A stretch of DNA of 64,000 bases from Winogradskyella arenosi (lineage in GTDB: Bacteria; Bacteroidota; Bacteroidia; Flavobacteriales; Flavobacteriaceae), in NCBI RefSeq assembly GCF_003337305.1, contig NZ_QPJO01000001.1:620001-684000 (forward strand), given 5' to 3'. The position numbers and the translations under genes are program-made. Under the pieces are notes generated by a model. The model did no database searches. It was given only the letters and a program-made list of their open reading frames with translations, and was not told the origin of the DNA. Of the stretch, positions 52,763 through 62,268 are shown piece by piece (the stretch's first letter is position 1; each line of letters opens with the position of its first letter).

Positions 52763-54279
52763 GGTCTAAATAGTTTTTCGGTTGAATGTATAGCGAGATT
52801 TAAAGGTCGTAACGCGTTTTTTCTTTTAAACGCATTGGATTCCATTCTAATTAAAATATTCTCAAGGGTTCTTATCGCATTATTGATATAAGGACCCTTG
52901 TTTAGCATTACACACTCTGCATAAGCCCCAAGCGTGGCGTCACTAATCTCTGCACGAGTAGGAATGCCGGTTTTTGCTAAATTTTCTAAGACTTGTGTGG
53001 CCCAAATAACAGGAATATGAGCGGCTTCACAAATCCATAAAATTTGATTTTGTACTTCAGAAATCCGTTCAAAACCTACCTCTACCGCAAGATCTCCACG
53101 GGCAATCATCACCCCAATACTGTTGTGTTTCATGCCTTCTAATAATATTTCGGGTAAGTTTTCAAAAGCTTCAACATTTTCAATCTTAAAAATCACTCCG
53201 AGATTGCTAGCGTTGTGAAGATGGAGCTGCTCAAATAAAAAGCTCACATCTTCCTTATTACGAACAAAAGAATAGCCAAGCATATCGGCATGCGCACAGG
53301 CAAAAGGCAGATTGTTAATGTCCTTTTCGGTTAATGCCGGTAATTTGTATTTGGTATGCGGAAGGTTAATTCCTTTTTCAGAAGAGAGTTTCGATTTGTA
53401 ACAGTCCGTTATTAAAAGCTCTACATCGGCTTCCGATTTTTTAAGGACCTGAGCCTTAATCATACCATCATCAAAAAACACGACATCATCGACTTTGATG
53501 TCATCAATAATTTCATGAAGTAACACCCCAATTTCGGCTTTTTCAATTTGAGTATTGGTGTGGTCAAATTTTGAGCCTTTCCCTTTGGTGCGACGCTTGG
53601 TTAAGATAATATGATCGCCCTTTTTTATGGCAATACTGTGTTTTATTTTACCATTATCATTTCTTATTTCTATGGTTGACGTTCTAAATTTTGGACCCGC
53701 TAGATCCATATAAATTTTAATATTAAAATGCGTTTGGTTATTAATTTCCTTAATGTAGTTCACCATCTGCGTCCAATCTTCAATACTATCATGACCTAAA
53801 TTAATACGGGCTATTTCCATACCGTTTTCTGCCATTTCTCTAATGATGGCCTTGTCTTTGGCAGCTTGTTTAGGTAGTGTAACCATTATTTCAGCTAAAT
53901 GCTTGGTACGGTTTCTTTTAAAGAGGGCATTGGCATTTTTTTTAACCAATTTTTTACTTTTCTTATAGCCAATGACTTCCATATGTGAATGCTCCGGTAC
54001 TGGTAAGCCTTGTAAAAGTTTGAGGTTTCTAACCACGTTAAAGATGTTGCTGTACACATAACCTTCAGACGTTCTAATGGACGAGACACCAACCTCAGAG
54101 AGATGGTCTTGGTATTTTCTTAAGTCGTAGGTACGGAGCATTAAATAGCGACAAAGGTTTTTTGCACTAAGTTTATAGTTTTGATGTATTTCTGAGGTCA
54201 CACGGTTAATATTGGACTCATTCGTTTCAAGCGTTTCTAAAATGGCTTCCAGTCCTTTAGTGAGTTTATTCAATTTCAT
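52759..54279 (-). CDS. divergent pyruvate-kinase-like protein
   Basis: 506 residues. About 125 N-terminal residues are unrecognised and helical. From about 130 on there is a pyruvate kinase barrel: VTLPK (133-137), ARINLGH (157-163), MDLAGPKFR (191-199), the catalytic Lys in KIENVE (365-370), ARGDLAVE (393-400), ATQVLENL (427-434) and PTRAEISD (440-447). The usual SGETA segment is replaced by NKGPY at 460-464 and the C-terminal effector domain is absent. It may be an active but unregulated enzyme or have a changed role. Confidence 0.85.
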   Translation of the reverse strand: MKLNKLTKGLEAILETLETNESNINRVTSEIHQNYKLSAKNLCRYLMLRTYDLRKYQDHLSEVGVSSIRTSEGYVYSNIFNVVRNLKLLQGLPVPEHSHMEVIGYKKSKKLVKKNANALFKRNRTKHLAEIMVTLPKQAAKDKAIIREMAENGMEIARINLGHDSIEDWTQMVNYIKEINNQTHFNIKIYMDLAGPKFRTSTIEIRNDNGKIKHSIAIKKGDHIILTKRRTKGKGSKFDHTNTQIEKAEIGVLLHEIIDDIKVDDVVFFDDGMIKAQVLKKSEADVELLITDCYKSKLSSEKGINLPHTKYKLPALTEKDINNLPFACAHADMLGYSFVRNKEDVSFLFEQLHLHNASNLGVIFKIENVEAFENLPEILLEGMKHNSIGVMIARGDLAVEVGFERISEVQNQILWICEAAHIPVIWATQVLENLAKTGIPTRAEISDATLGAYAECVMLNKGPYINNAIRTLENILIRMESNAFKRKNALRPLNLAIHSTEKLFRP

Positions 54280-54441
54280 AAGACAACAATTTTACACATC
54301 AATAAGCGCTGTAAAAGTACCGCCTTAAGGCGATTTAAATCATGATTTCCATCATAGTCTAAAGCGGTAAGAAGCCTAAAAGAAGAGGCGTCGGTTTTAG
54401 AAATTAAGAAGGCCTTTAGACGGTAAATACGGGATTTGTAT

Positions 54442-54449
54442 TATTTTTG
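54442..54449 (+). promoter_or_regulatory. -7 box of the gene at 54489
   Basis: TATTTTTG, 39 nt before the ATG. Confidence 0.4.
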
Positions 54450-54488
54450 AAAATTGAATGAAAAAGTCATGCCTTAAAGCCTGAGATT

Positions 54489-54884
54489 ATGAAAAAAGAT
54501 ATTGAAATTCCAGAAGTAAAAGATGTTCATGTTGCCGTAGTGCAAGAAAAGCATTTGGAGTATAAAACCTTAGATTGGAATGCCTATATCATTAATAATA
54601 GTGATGAAGATTTAGAAACTGTACTTATTGTAGCACGAGGTTATAGTGATACAAAAATTACACCTGTAATGCGTCATACCATTGCTAAGCTACCAGGCAG
54701 AAGCTATGCAAAAATTGAGTTTTTACAAGAGAAGGTTTTGGCTTTAAATAACGAGTTTAAAATCACCTATTTTATAGGTAACCAAATGTTTGATAAAAGC
54801 TATTTGTTTAGAAAGAATACTATTAATGAAAAAGCATTACAAACGGTGCCGTTAATGCAGTTAAAGGGCATATTGGTAAAATAA
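54489..54884 (+). CDS. cytosolic protein of unknown function, conserved-looking
   Basis: 131 residues, no signal peptide or helix. A beta-rich pattern (WNAYIINNSDEDLETVLIVARGYS, then KIEFLQEKVLALNNEFKITYFIGN) suggests an immunoglobulin-like or similar sandwich. I do not recognise the family. Monocistronic, between the divergent pyruvate-kinase-like gene and the convergent gpsA. Confidence 0.7.
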   Translation: MKKDIEIPEVKDVHVAVVQEKHLEYKTLDWNAYIINNSDEDLETVLIVARGYSDTKITPVMRHTIAKLPGRSYAKIEFLQEKVLALNNEFKITYFIGNQMFDKSYLFRKNTINEKALQTVPLMQLKGILVK

Positions 54885-54907
54885 AAAATTCCTGCCGAAG
54901 CAGGAAT
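54881..54907 (-). terminator. terminator of gpsA
   Basis: Arms 54888-54895 and 54900-54907; on the minus strand the loop is TTCG and a T run follows. Confidence 0.85.
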
Positions 54908-54938
54908 CTTAATGAGGTTATATTAATGATGACAAGGC

Positions 54939-55940
54939 TTAATCAAGCTTGTCAACTAATTTTTCAAAGACTTTTTTAGGGTTTTTGTTTTCATAAAGAA
55001 TGTCGTAAACCGCTTTAATAATCGGAAGCTGTGTTTTACGCTTATTTTTTTTGTTTAAATCGTGTGCACTTTTTGTGGCATAATACCCTTCAGCGACCAT
55101 ATTCATTTCCATCTGAGCAGATTTTACGGTATACCCTTTACCAATCATACTTCCAAACATACGGTTACGAGAAAAGACGGAATAACCCGTCACTAATAAA
55201 TCCCCTAGATAGGCTGAGTTATTAATGTTTCGTTTCATCTTATGGCGCTTTTTAATAAAGCGTTTCATCTCACGGATGGCATTACTCATTAATACACTTT
55301 GGAAATTATCGCCATAACCCAATCCATGCGCAATTCCGGCTGCAATGGCGTAGATATTTTTTAGCATAACAGCATATTCAATACCAATTACATCATCGCT
55401 AGTTTTTGTCTTTATATAAGAACTAGAGAGGTTTTTAGCAATGGCTTCAGCTTTTTCTTTATCGGCACAAGAGATGGTAAGGTAAGATAAGCGTTCTAAA
55501 GCGACTTCTTCTGCATGACAAGGCCCTGCGATGACCGCAATATGATCAAAAGGAATTTTGTAAATATCGTGGAAATGTTCTCCAACTAATTTTCCAGATT
55601 CGGGCATAATACCTTTTACGGCTGAAACAATAGTCTTGTTGCTAATATCTACATTGAGTTGTTCTAATTCTGAATGAATAAATGCAGACGGAATAACAAA
55701 GATTAAGACATCGGCCCATGCTGCAATTTCATTAATGTCGTTGCTTAATTTTAATTGTTCTGTATGAAATTCTACTGAACTTAAATAACTTGGGTTATGC
55801 TGCTCTTTTAAGAGGTGCTCTTTGGTGTAAGCGCTTCGCATATACCAACCAATTTCATCTAAATTCTCGCTGAGCATTTTTACAATCGCTGTTGCCCAAC
55901 TTCCGGCGCCAAAAACGGCATATTTTTTAGTGTCACTCAT
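54939..55940 (-). CDS. gpsA: NAD(P)H-dependent glycerol-3-phosphate dehydrogenase
   Basis: 333 residues from the ATG at 55940; an in-frame TTG at 55967 overlaps the promoter and is rejected. The nucleotide motif FGAGSWATA is at 9-17, and the substrate-binding Lys is in EYAVMLKNIYAIAAGIAHGLGYG. It makes sn-glycerol 3-phosphate for phospholipids. Own -7 box and terminator. Confidence 0.94.
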   Translation of the reverse strand: MSDTKKYAVFGAGSWATAIVKMLSENLDEIGWYMRSAYTKEHLLKEQHNPSYLSSVEFHTEQLKLSNDINEIAAWADVLIFVIPSAFIHSELEQLNVDISNKTIVSAVKGIMPESGKLVGEHFHDIYKIPFDHIAVIAGPCHAEEVALERLSYLTISCADKEKAEAIAKNLSSSYIKTKTSDDVIGIEYAVMLKNIYAIAAGIAHGLGYGDNFQSVLMSNAIREMKRFIKKRHKMKRNINNSAYLGDLLVTGYSVFSRNRMFGSMIGKGYTVKSAQMEMNMVAEGYYATKSAHDLNKKNKRKTQLPIIKAVYDILYENKNPKKVFEKLVDKLD

Positions 55941-55964
55941 AGTGATATATTCAATTTTGTATTT

Positions 55965-55972
55965 CAAAAATA
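55965..55972 (-). promoter_or_regulatory. -7 box of gpsA
   Basis: TATTTTTG on the minus strand, 24 nt before the ATG. Confidence 0.45.
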
Positions 55973-56098
55973 CGGAAAATTAAGGGAAAAATCTCTGAGG
56001 AATTTTGTTATGTTAGCGTTAAAATTACTGTATTTACAGGCCCTTAAAGCCTTCAGGGATTTAAAATCTTCGTTGTATGGAAATCCCTTAAATAGGTT

Positions 56099-56115
56099 TT
56101 GGCACGTGTTTTGAA
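56099..56115 (+). promoter_or_regulatory. possible sigma-54-like promoter
   Basis: TTGGCACGTGTTTTGAA resembles the sigma-54 consensus TGGCAC-N5-TTGC[AT]; the -12 element reads GA instead of GC. It lies 36 nt before the ATG at 56151. An inverted repeat (AGGGATTT 56055-56062 and AAATCCCT 56081-56088) just upstream could be an activator site. Confidence 0.35.
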
Positions 56116-56150
56116 ATGCTCTTAACAAGTAACTTTAAAACCTTGAGATT

Positions 56151-57092
56151 ATGAAAACAACAAAACTACTCTTAGGATTCGCATTTATAGCCACTCTATT
56201 TACTTCTTGTTATACCGAGGAAGTTTACATTAATAATGAATCCTCCTTATCTCTAAACCAGTTATTAAATTCTTACGATTTGTGGTATGTTGATATTAAT
56301 GCAACTCAAGGTTATGGGGAAACTCCTTTTCTTCAAATGGCTTTTACAATAACATTTGATAATGGTCGTTTGTATGCAAATAATAATTTGGTGGGAATTG
56401 GTAATCAAGGTAATGGTTATGGTGTGCATATAGGAAGTTATGACGCCTACGACATGATTTTAGATACCGACCATGTTATTGATGGTTATGATAGTTTTGA
56501 TGTTTATCAAATTGATTATAATACCATTGAATTATTTAACCCTTATAACAATACCTCTTATTTTTTACACGGTTACCAAAAGTCTACGTTTGATTATAAC
56601 TTTGTGTTTTACGATAATATTCATTATTTTCTTCAGGAATATGATGCTTGGGAAAAAATCTATACCAGTCATCATGGTGCGCTAAACGACTTTGATAGTG
56701 AAAACTATTTGCAGTTTTTAGCGGGAGGAAATGATGATACTTTTAAAAGCTCTCAAGACTTTAATGTGTATAATACCAATGCTATTTACTGGGACTTTAT
56801 TGGCGATTATAGTGTAGGGAATATTTCAGGGAGCAGTTACCTTAAAACATTAACATTAGATTATGATTATTTCGACAATGAATTCTTCGAACTCACCGTT
56901 ATTAATGATAGTACTATTGAGTTGTATCATGCCAGTTCTGGGACAACCTATCGTTTTAATGGTCGTGGTTATATTGCTTATTACAGAAGTTCTGATGCGG
57001 ACGGAAAATCGGCAAATACCGAATTAGACCGTAAAAAACGAAAACAACAAACAGCGAAAGTAGAGAATACAAGAACCAATACACGAAGCTAA
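56151..57092 (+). CDS. lipoprotein of unknown function
   Basis: 313 residues with a lipobox ending at Cys20 (LFTSC). Tyr/Asp/Asn-rich beta-like body (SYDLWYVDINATQGYGE at about 40-56, DYNTIELFNPYNNTSY and NDSTIELYHASSGTTY) ending in a basic tail. Flavobacterial relatives have carried the label nicotinic acid mononucleotide adenyltransferase, but I see no nucleotidyltransferase motif, so that label is not supported. It may be driven by a sigma-54-like promoter. Confidence 0.75.
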   Translation: MKTTKLLLGFAFIATLFTSCYTEEVYINNESSLSLNQLLNSYDLWYVDINATQGYGETPFLQMAFTITFDNGRLYANNNLVGIGNQGNGYGVHIGSYDAYDMILDTDHVIDGYDSFDVYQIDYNTIELFNPYNNTSYFLHGYQKSTFDYNFVFYDNIHYFLQEYDAWEKIYTSHHGALNDFDSENYLQFLAGGNDDTFKSSQDFNVYNTNAIYWDFIGDYSVGNISGSSYLKTLTLDYDYFDNEFFELTVINDSTIELYHASSGTTYRFNGRGYIAYYRSSDADGKSANTELDRKKRKQQTAKVENTRTNTRS

Positions 57093-57117
57093 ATTTGGTT
57101 GGTTATTTAGCTTCGAG

Positions 57118-57158
57118 ATACTCATCCGGATATTAGTTTTGGATGAGTATTTTTTTTG
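57118..57158 (+). terminator. terminator of the lipoprotein gene
   Basis: ATACTCATCC (57118-57127) and GGATGAGTAT (57141-57150), then a run of eight T. Confidence 0.88.
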
Positions 57159-57192
57159 TGGCCATATCAATACTTCGCCCAGATATTAACCA

Positions 57193-57230
57193 AAAAAATC
57201 CAACACAGGAGGTGTTGGATTTTTAATTTT
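57193..57230. terminator. bidirectional terminator
   Basis: 13-bp stem, arms 57194-57206 and 57212-57224, loop AGGAG, A run before and T run after; serves the hybrid kinase gene on the minus strand. Confidence 0.88.
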
Positions 57231-57244
57231 AAAGTCAATGGATT

Positions 57245-60200
57245 TTAAATTTCTGTATTTACCCATTTGTATAAGGTGGCATAGAGCTCATCTTTTATTA
57301 TAGGTTTAGAGAGGAATCCTAAACAGCCTTTTTGGTAGCAACGTTCCTTTTCATCGGGCATAGAATAGGCCGTTTGCATTATGATCTTAGCCTTTGGATT
57401 AATATTTAAAATTTTACCCATAGCTTCAATACCACTCATGGTAGGCATTCTAATATCTAGTAAAACAATATCAATTTGTTCGGTTTCTCTGTAGATTTCT
57501 ACAGCCTCCCAACCTGTTTTAGCAAAGAGAACATTGGCTTCAGTATCCTTTAATACAATTTTGAATAATAATCGTATTAAGGAGTCGTCTTCAGCAATTA
57601 AAACCGTTTTTCCTTTTAAGAAATTCTTTTCTTTAGGAAGTGTGGCTTGTGTAGGTTCTGCACTAGACTCGGCATACTTTACAGGAATAGTGAATTCAAA
57701 TAAGGTACCTTTATGTTCTTCAGAACTTACTGTGATATCACCACCTAATAAGGTAAGGATACCTTTACAAATGGTAAGGCCTAAACCAGTCCCGCCGTAT
57801 TTGGCATTACTTTCATAATTGAGTTGTTTAAACCGTTCAAAAATTTCTAATTGCTTGCTTTTTTTAATACCAATACCATTATCCTGTACAAAGAACTTTA
57901 TCTCATTTTCTACGAGGTCGAATCCGAAGGAAATTTCTCCTTTTTCTGAGAATTTTAAAGCGTTGTTTAAAAGATTAGAAACCACTTGTTGTAAGCGTTG
58001 TCCATCTGTAATAATGCGTAAATTCTCAATAGGAATATGGGTTCTAAAGACAATGTCTTTTTTATGTTTGGCAATTTTTAGCTGGTTATAGGTGATTTCT
58101 AAATTAGCAATTAGACTAGAAATATTACACTCCTTAAACGTTACTTTCAGTTCGTTAGACTCTATTTTTGCAATATCGATGATGTCATCAATAAGATTAA
58201 GGAGTTGTTTAGAATTCCCATCTATAATTTCTAAATATTTAAAGCGTTCTTCCTTCGTTAGGCTATCGTTCTTTAATAATTCAGAAAATCCTAGAACTCC
58301 ATTCATTGGAGTTCTAATTTCATGACTCATATTGGCTAGGAAATAGTTTTTATGAAGATTGGCTTCTTCTGCTATTTTTCTAGCATTGATAAGTTCTACT
58401 TCGGCATTTTTATGCTTGGTAATATCTTGCGCAGCACCTCTTAAGCCAATAATTTCCCCTTCTTTGTTCTTCACAGCTTCTCCTTGAGCCTTAATCCAGA
58501 TTTCTTGGCCTTCAAAATTATAAAGGTTGAGTTCTAACTCGTAAGGAACACCTTGTTTTTGTGTTTTCTCTACGGCTTCAGATAAGCGTTTCCAACTTTC
58601 TTCGGTAAAAATATCTTGTTGCTCAATGTAGGTTGGTGGAGGGGTGTTAGGATCTATTCCAAAAATATTAAAGAGTTGACCCGTCCATGTCACAGCGTTT
58701 GTATTGATATCTAAATACCAGCCACCAACACTAGTTAATTCTTGAACTCTATTAAGTTCATTTTCACTTTTACTTAAAGCTTCTTCTTTATTTTTCAGAT
58801 CTGTATAATCCGAAATGGTTCCTGCAAATTCTCCTTTTTTAGGAGAGAAAATATTAATGAAATAGTGTTTTTTAGACTCCGGAATATAGATTTCAAAGAT
58901 TTGGTTTTCGCCCGTTAAAGCCGTTTTACCGTATCTTGAAATCCAATTGTTAGGATCGTCTCTTAACTCTGGACGCAGGTTTAAAATGCGTTTGCCTATG
59001 ATGTCTTCGGTTTTTAAATTTAGGATTTTTTCAAAAGCCGGATTAATATCGATGTATTCCCAATCTATAGGTTCATCTTTCTCATTAGTGATAATTTTAG
59101 CATGCATAAAACCTTCATTAAGGTTTTGAAACAGCTTCTGGTACTTTCTACCTGTTTCAACAAGTTGTAATTCCGTTTCTTTGAGCTTATTAATATTGTT
59201 AAGTGTAATTACAACCCCATTAATAAGCTTATTAGAGGTTATAAATGGGCTAATACGTAATAAGTAATAATTCCCATTTTGGTCGTTTACCTGTTTTTCA
59301 ACGATTTTTAATTTTTCTAAAACATACTTTGAATCTTCTATAATAGAGTTTCTAGTATCCTCTTTAAAATTAGATGTAAAGCTAGATAGCGTGCGGCCTA
59401 AGTCTACTTCATCTAAATTAAATACCGCTTTTAGCGCTGGTGTAAATTTTCTAATTCTTAAATCGGTATCTAAGAATAAGGTGGCAATTTGGGTGTTGTC
59501 TAAAAGGTTGGTAATATCATTATTAAGATTGGTAAGCTCCTTATTTTTTTCTTGCATTTCGGTGTTTACCGTATACAATTCTTCATTTACAGATTGCAGC
59601 TCTTCATTGGTACTCTGAAGCTCTTCATTAGAGGCCATTAGTTCTTCGTTAGAAGATTGCAGCTCTTCGTTACTGGTCTCTAACTCTTCAATAGCATTTT
59701 GTAACTCGATCTTCGCAATTTTAAGTGCCGTTTCTAAATCTTCTAATCGTTGGTTAGAAACTTCATCTAAATCAATATTCGCTAAAACAAGCGGGGTCTT
59801 ATTTGTTACAGGAACATCATTAGTGAACTCAATTAAATAACAATTATTGAGGTCTTTATAATTCTGGGATTTATGAAATTTTAAGTCAAAGGTGTAGCTC
59901 TGTCCTGCAATTACATTATTAATACCTTCAATTACCACATCTACTTTATTGGCTTCTACACGTCGGATACCGCTTCTAATGATGATAGCAATATCTGGAC
60001 TTACCATTTTTAATAAGTTATTCTGAAAAATTCCAGAATTGTGTGATAAGCGTTTTCCGGCATCGCCATTAATGAATAAAATATTGAAATCTTCATCAAT
60101 AAAGATGGATGCTGGACTAAATTTCTGACTTAAATATTTATGAAAAATAAGTTCAGGATTTTCCTTTAAACTTACAGGAGGTGTACTCCGTGGCGTTTCT

Positions 60201-61681
60201 GGGTGTTTATAAGAAAGCGTGGTAATCCGATCTAAATTAGAACTGTGTGACGGAATTTGTTTTGCAAGTGCAATATTCTGAAAAATCTTCCATTTTACAT
60301 CAATGGTTTTAAAGAGTTTAGCCGTTTCTCCTAAAGATTCGCTATTCCCTAAAAATAAATAAGAGAATTGATTTAATGCAAATTGAAAATTATACATTAC
60401 CTTCTTTTGAATTTTAGAATCAAAATAGATGAGTAAGTTTCTACATGAAATAAGATCCATTTTTATAAATGGTGGGTCTTTAATTAAATTGTGATTAGAA
60501 AAGACAATTTTTTCTCGGACACGGTTTATAATTTGAATTTTATCCCCATGTTTAATGAAATATTGATCGAGATAAGGTTTTTCTATTTCATTAATAATGT
60601 TAACATGGTAAACACCAAGACTAGCAATAGCTAAAGCTCTTGGGTCTATATCCGTAGCAAATATTTTATACTCTAAATTAATTTGATGGGTACGTAAATA
60701 ATTGTCGATTAACATGGCTAAAGAGTAAACCTCTTCCCCTGTAGAACAACCGGCCACCCAAACGCGTATGGTGTTTTCTTTATTTTTGTTTTTACAAATT
60801 TCAGGAATCACTTTGTTCTTCAATTGCTCAAAGGCCTCTGTATCTCTGAAAAAGCGTGTAACCCCGATTAAAAAATCTTCTTTTAAAGATTGTTGCTCAT
60901 TAATATTGCTACTTAAAAATGTCGCATAGTCATAAATGTGGTCAATACTGTTAATGTTCATTCGCTTTTCAATGCGTCGTAAAAGCGTGTTCTTTTTATA
61001 CTCTCTAAAATCTATGCCAGAGAATTTGAAAACGATGGTAAGGATATCGTTAATTAAAGTTTCGTTTGAAGGATGTTTATCAAAACCTTCACGAAGTAGT
61101 GGTCGGCTTAAAGGATTTTTATGGATAATCTCTGCAATCTTCGCTGGGCTTAAGATGTAGTCTGGTGTATTTGTTAAAATAGCCGAATTTGGCATGCCAT
61201 CAAACTGTGCCGTTGAAGGATCTTGAACAATGGTTGTACCACCACCTTCTTTTATAGTTTTAAGACCTCTAGAGCCATCAGAACCTGTTCCCGATAAAAT
61301 AACGCCAATAGAATGGTCTTTATACTCTTCACCTAAGGTATGAAAAAAGATATCTATAGGCAGGTTTAAATTATGTTTAGGCCCTTTGTCTAACAAGTAG
61401 AGTTGCGTGCCTTTGATATGCAAATTTTTACTCCTTTGGTTTAAGTAAATACAATTAGGTCTTATAGTTTGTTTATCCTCTGCCGTATAAATTGGCATTT
61501 TTGTATGCTTACTAAGTAATTCTGGCATCAAACTCTTAAAGTCTGGCGATAAATGCTGAATGATTATAAAGGCCATTCCAGTGTCGTTAGGCATGTGATC
61601 AAAGAGGTTTTGAATAGCATCTAAACCTCCTGCCGAGGCGCCTATACCAACAACATAAAATTTGGGGTCGTTATCTTTCAT
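57245..61681 (-). CDS. CheB-CheR-PAS hybrid histidine kinase with receiver domain
   Basis: 1478 residues. A CheB methylesterase domain (about 8-190) has Ser16 (GASAGG), His43 (QHLSPD) and Asp135 (GTGSDG). A CheR methyltransferase follows (about 205-470; AGCSTGEEVYSLA, FATDIDPRAL, SCRNLLIYF). A heptad-repeat coiled coil (about 655-735; repeated SNEELQS) leads to three PAS domains (about 735-1100). The kinase core has His1120 (SHEIRTPMNG) and an HATPase domain (about 1220-1335), and a receiver domain with Asp1409 (LDIRMP) ends it. No membrane helix, so a cytosolic sensor. No flagellar or mcp genes lie nearby. Confidence 0.92.
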   Translation of the reverse strand: MKDNDPKFYVVGIGASAGGLDAIQNLFDHMPNDTGMAFIIIQHLSPDFKSLMPELLSKHTKMPIYTAEDKQTIRPNCIYLNQRSKNLHIKGTQLYLLDKGPKHNLNLPIDIFFHTLGEEYKDHSIGVILSGTGSDGSRGLKTIKEGGGTTIVQDPSTAQFDGMPNSAILTNTPDYILSPAKIAEIIHKNPLSRPLLREGFDKHPSNETLINDILTIVFKFSGIDFREYKKNTLLRRIEKRMNINSIDHIYDYATFLSSNINEQQSLKEDFLIGVTRFFRDTEAFEQLKNKVIPEICKNKNKENTIRVWVAGCSTGEEVYSLAMLIDNYLRTHQINLEYKIFATDIDPRALAIASLGVYHVNIINEIEKPYLDQYFIKHGDKIQIINRVREKIVFSNHNLIKDPPFIKMDLISCRNLLIYFDSKIQKKVMYNFQFALNQFSYLFLGNSESLGETAKLFKTIDVKWKIFQNIALAKQIPSHSSNLDRITTLSYKHPETPRSTPPVSLKENPELIFHKYLSQKFSPASIFIDEDFNILFINGDAGKRLSHNSGIFQNNLLKMVSPDIAIIIRSGIRRVEANKVDVVIEGINNVIAGQSYTFDLKFHKSQNYKDLNNCYLIEFTNDVPVTNKTPLVLANIDLDEVSNQRLEDLETALKIAKIELQNAIEELETSNEELQSSNEELMASNEELQSTNEELQSVNEELYTVNTEMQEKNKELTNLNNDITNLLDNTQIATLFLDTDLRIRKFTPALKAVFNLDEVDLGRTLSSFTSNFKEDTRNSIIEDSKYVLEKLKIVEKQVNDQNGNYYLLRISPFITSNKLINGVVITLNNINKLKETELQLVETGRKYQKLFQNLNEGFMHAKIITNEKDEPIDWEYIDINPAFEKILNLKTEDIIGKRILNLRPELRDDPNNWISRYGKTALTGENQIFEIYIPESKKHYFINIFSPKKGEFAGTISDYTDLKNKEEALSKSENELNRVQELTSVGGWYLDINTNAVTWTGQLFNIFGIDPNTPPPTYIEQQDIFTEESWKRLSEAVEKTQKQGVPYELELNLYNFEGQEIWIKAQGEAVKNKEGEIIGLRGAAQDITKHKNAEVELINARKIAEEANLHKNYFLANMSHEIRTPMNGVLGFSELLKNDSLTKEERFKYLEIIDGNSKQLLNLIDDIIDIAKIESNELKVTFKECNISSLIANLEITYNQLKIAKHKKDIVFRTHIPIENLRIITDGQRLQQVVSNLLNNALKFSEKGEISFGFDLVENEIKFFVQDNGIGIKKSKQLEIFERFKQLNYESNAKYGGTGLGLTICKGILTLLGGDITVSSEEHKGTLFEFTIPVKYAESSAEPTQATLPKEKNFLKGKTVLIAEDDSLIRLLFKIVLKDTEANVLFAKTGWEAVEIYRETEQIDIVLLDIRMPTMSGIEAMGKILNINPKAKIIMQTAYSMPDEKERCYQKGCLGFLSKPIIKDELYATLYKWVNTEI

Positions 61682-61896
61682 TTATTAGGGGTTGTTTTGG
61701 GTAAAATGTACGTAAAATCTATTGGGCTATAGAGGTACAAGAGTTTTTATTGTGGTTGATTTAAAGACTTACGAAAAAAGCTTAAAGGGGTTTTGTAAAG
61801 CTAAAAAAAAGGATAAACAGGTTTAACGTTATAGCCATTGTATAATTTGTGTTCCTATTCAGAGTTCTAGCTGCAGGTATTATTTATTTTCAAGTT

Positions 61897-62130
61897 TTAA
61901 GCCCTTACAGATTTGTAACGTTGGGTGATCGCTTTTTCATCATACCTTGTTCTGTAATACATATAAATAGGAATATCATTCAAGGGATTATTAAAACTTG
62001 ATGGTTTTACATGATGCGTAAAGCGTATACCATTCTTTGATTTACGACATATGGCATAAGAAGCTTTAGTGGCAAACATTGCTGGTAAAGACATCGCTGT
62101 TTCACCACAATTTGAAGTAGAAAAGGTCAT
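61897..62130 (-). CDS. small protein of unknown function
   Basis: 77 residues, slightly basic, rich in Ser, Tyr and Arg, with no signal peptide or recognised motif. The main support is a -7 box (TATATTTG) 19 nt before its ATG. It may instead be a gene remnant. Confidence 0.45.
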   Translation of the reverse strand: MTFSTSNCGETAMSLPAMFATKASYAICRKSKNGIRFTHHVKPSSFNNPLNDIPIYMYYRTRYDEKAITQRYKSVRA

Positions 62131-62149
62131 AAAGTAGTTCTAAAAGAGT

Positions 62150-62157
62150 CAAATATA
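62150..62157 (-). promoter_or_regulatory. -7 box of the small gene at 61897
   Basis: TATATTTG on the minus strand; no convincing -33 TTG. Confidence 0.4.
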
Positions 62158-62268
62158 ACTATAAAAACAGGTAATTTAACGATAATTTATATTATGTCTA
62201 GATTATGAAACTGTAATTAATAGGAAAATAGTTTTCAAAAAAGGCCTTTAAAACTTGTAGATAAATAC

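Noticed and set aside
56151..57092. Nicotinate mononucleotide adenylyltransferase
   Set aside because: No nucleotidyltransferase motif; the protein is a beta-rich lipoprotein.
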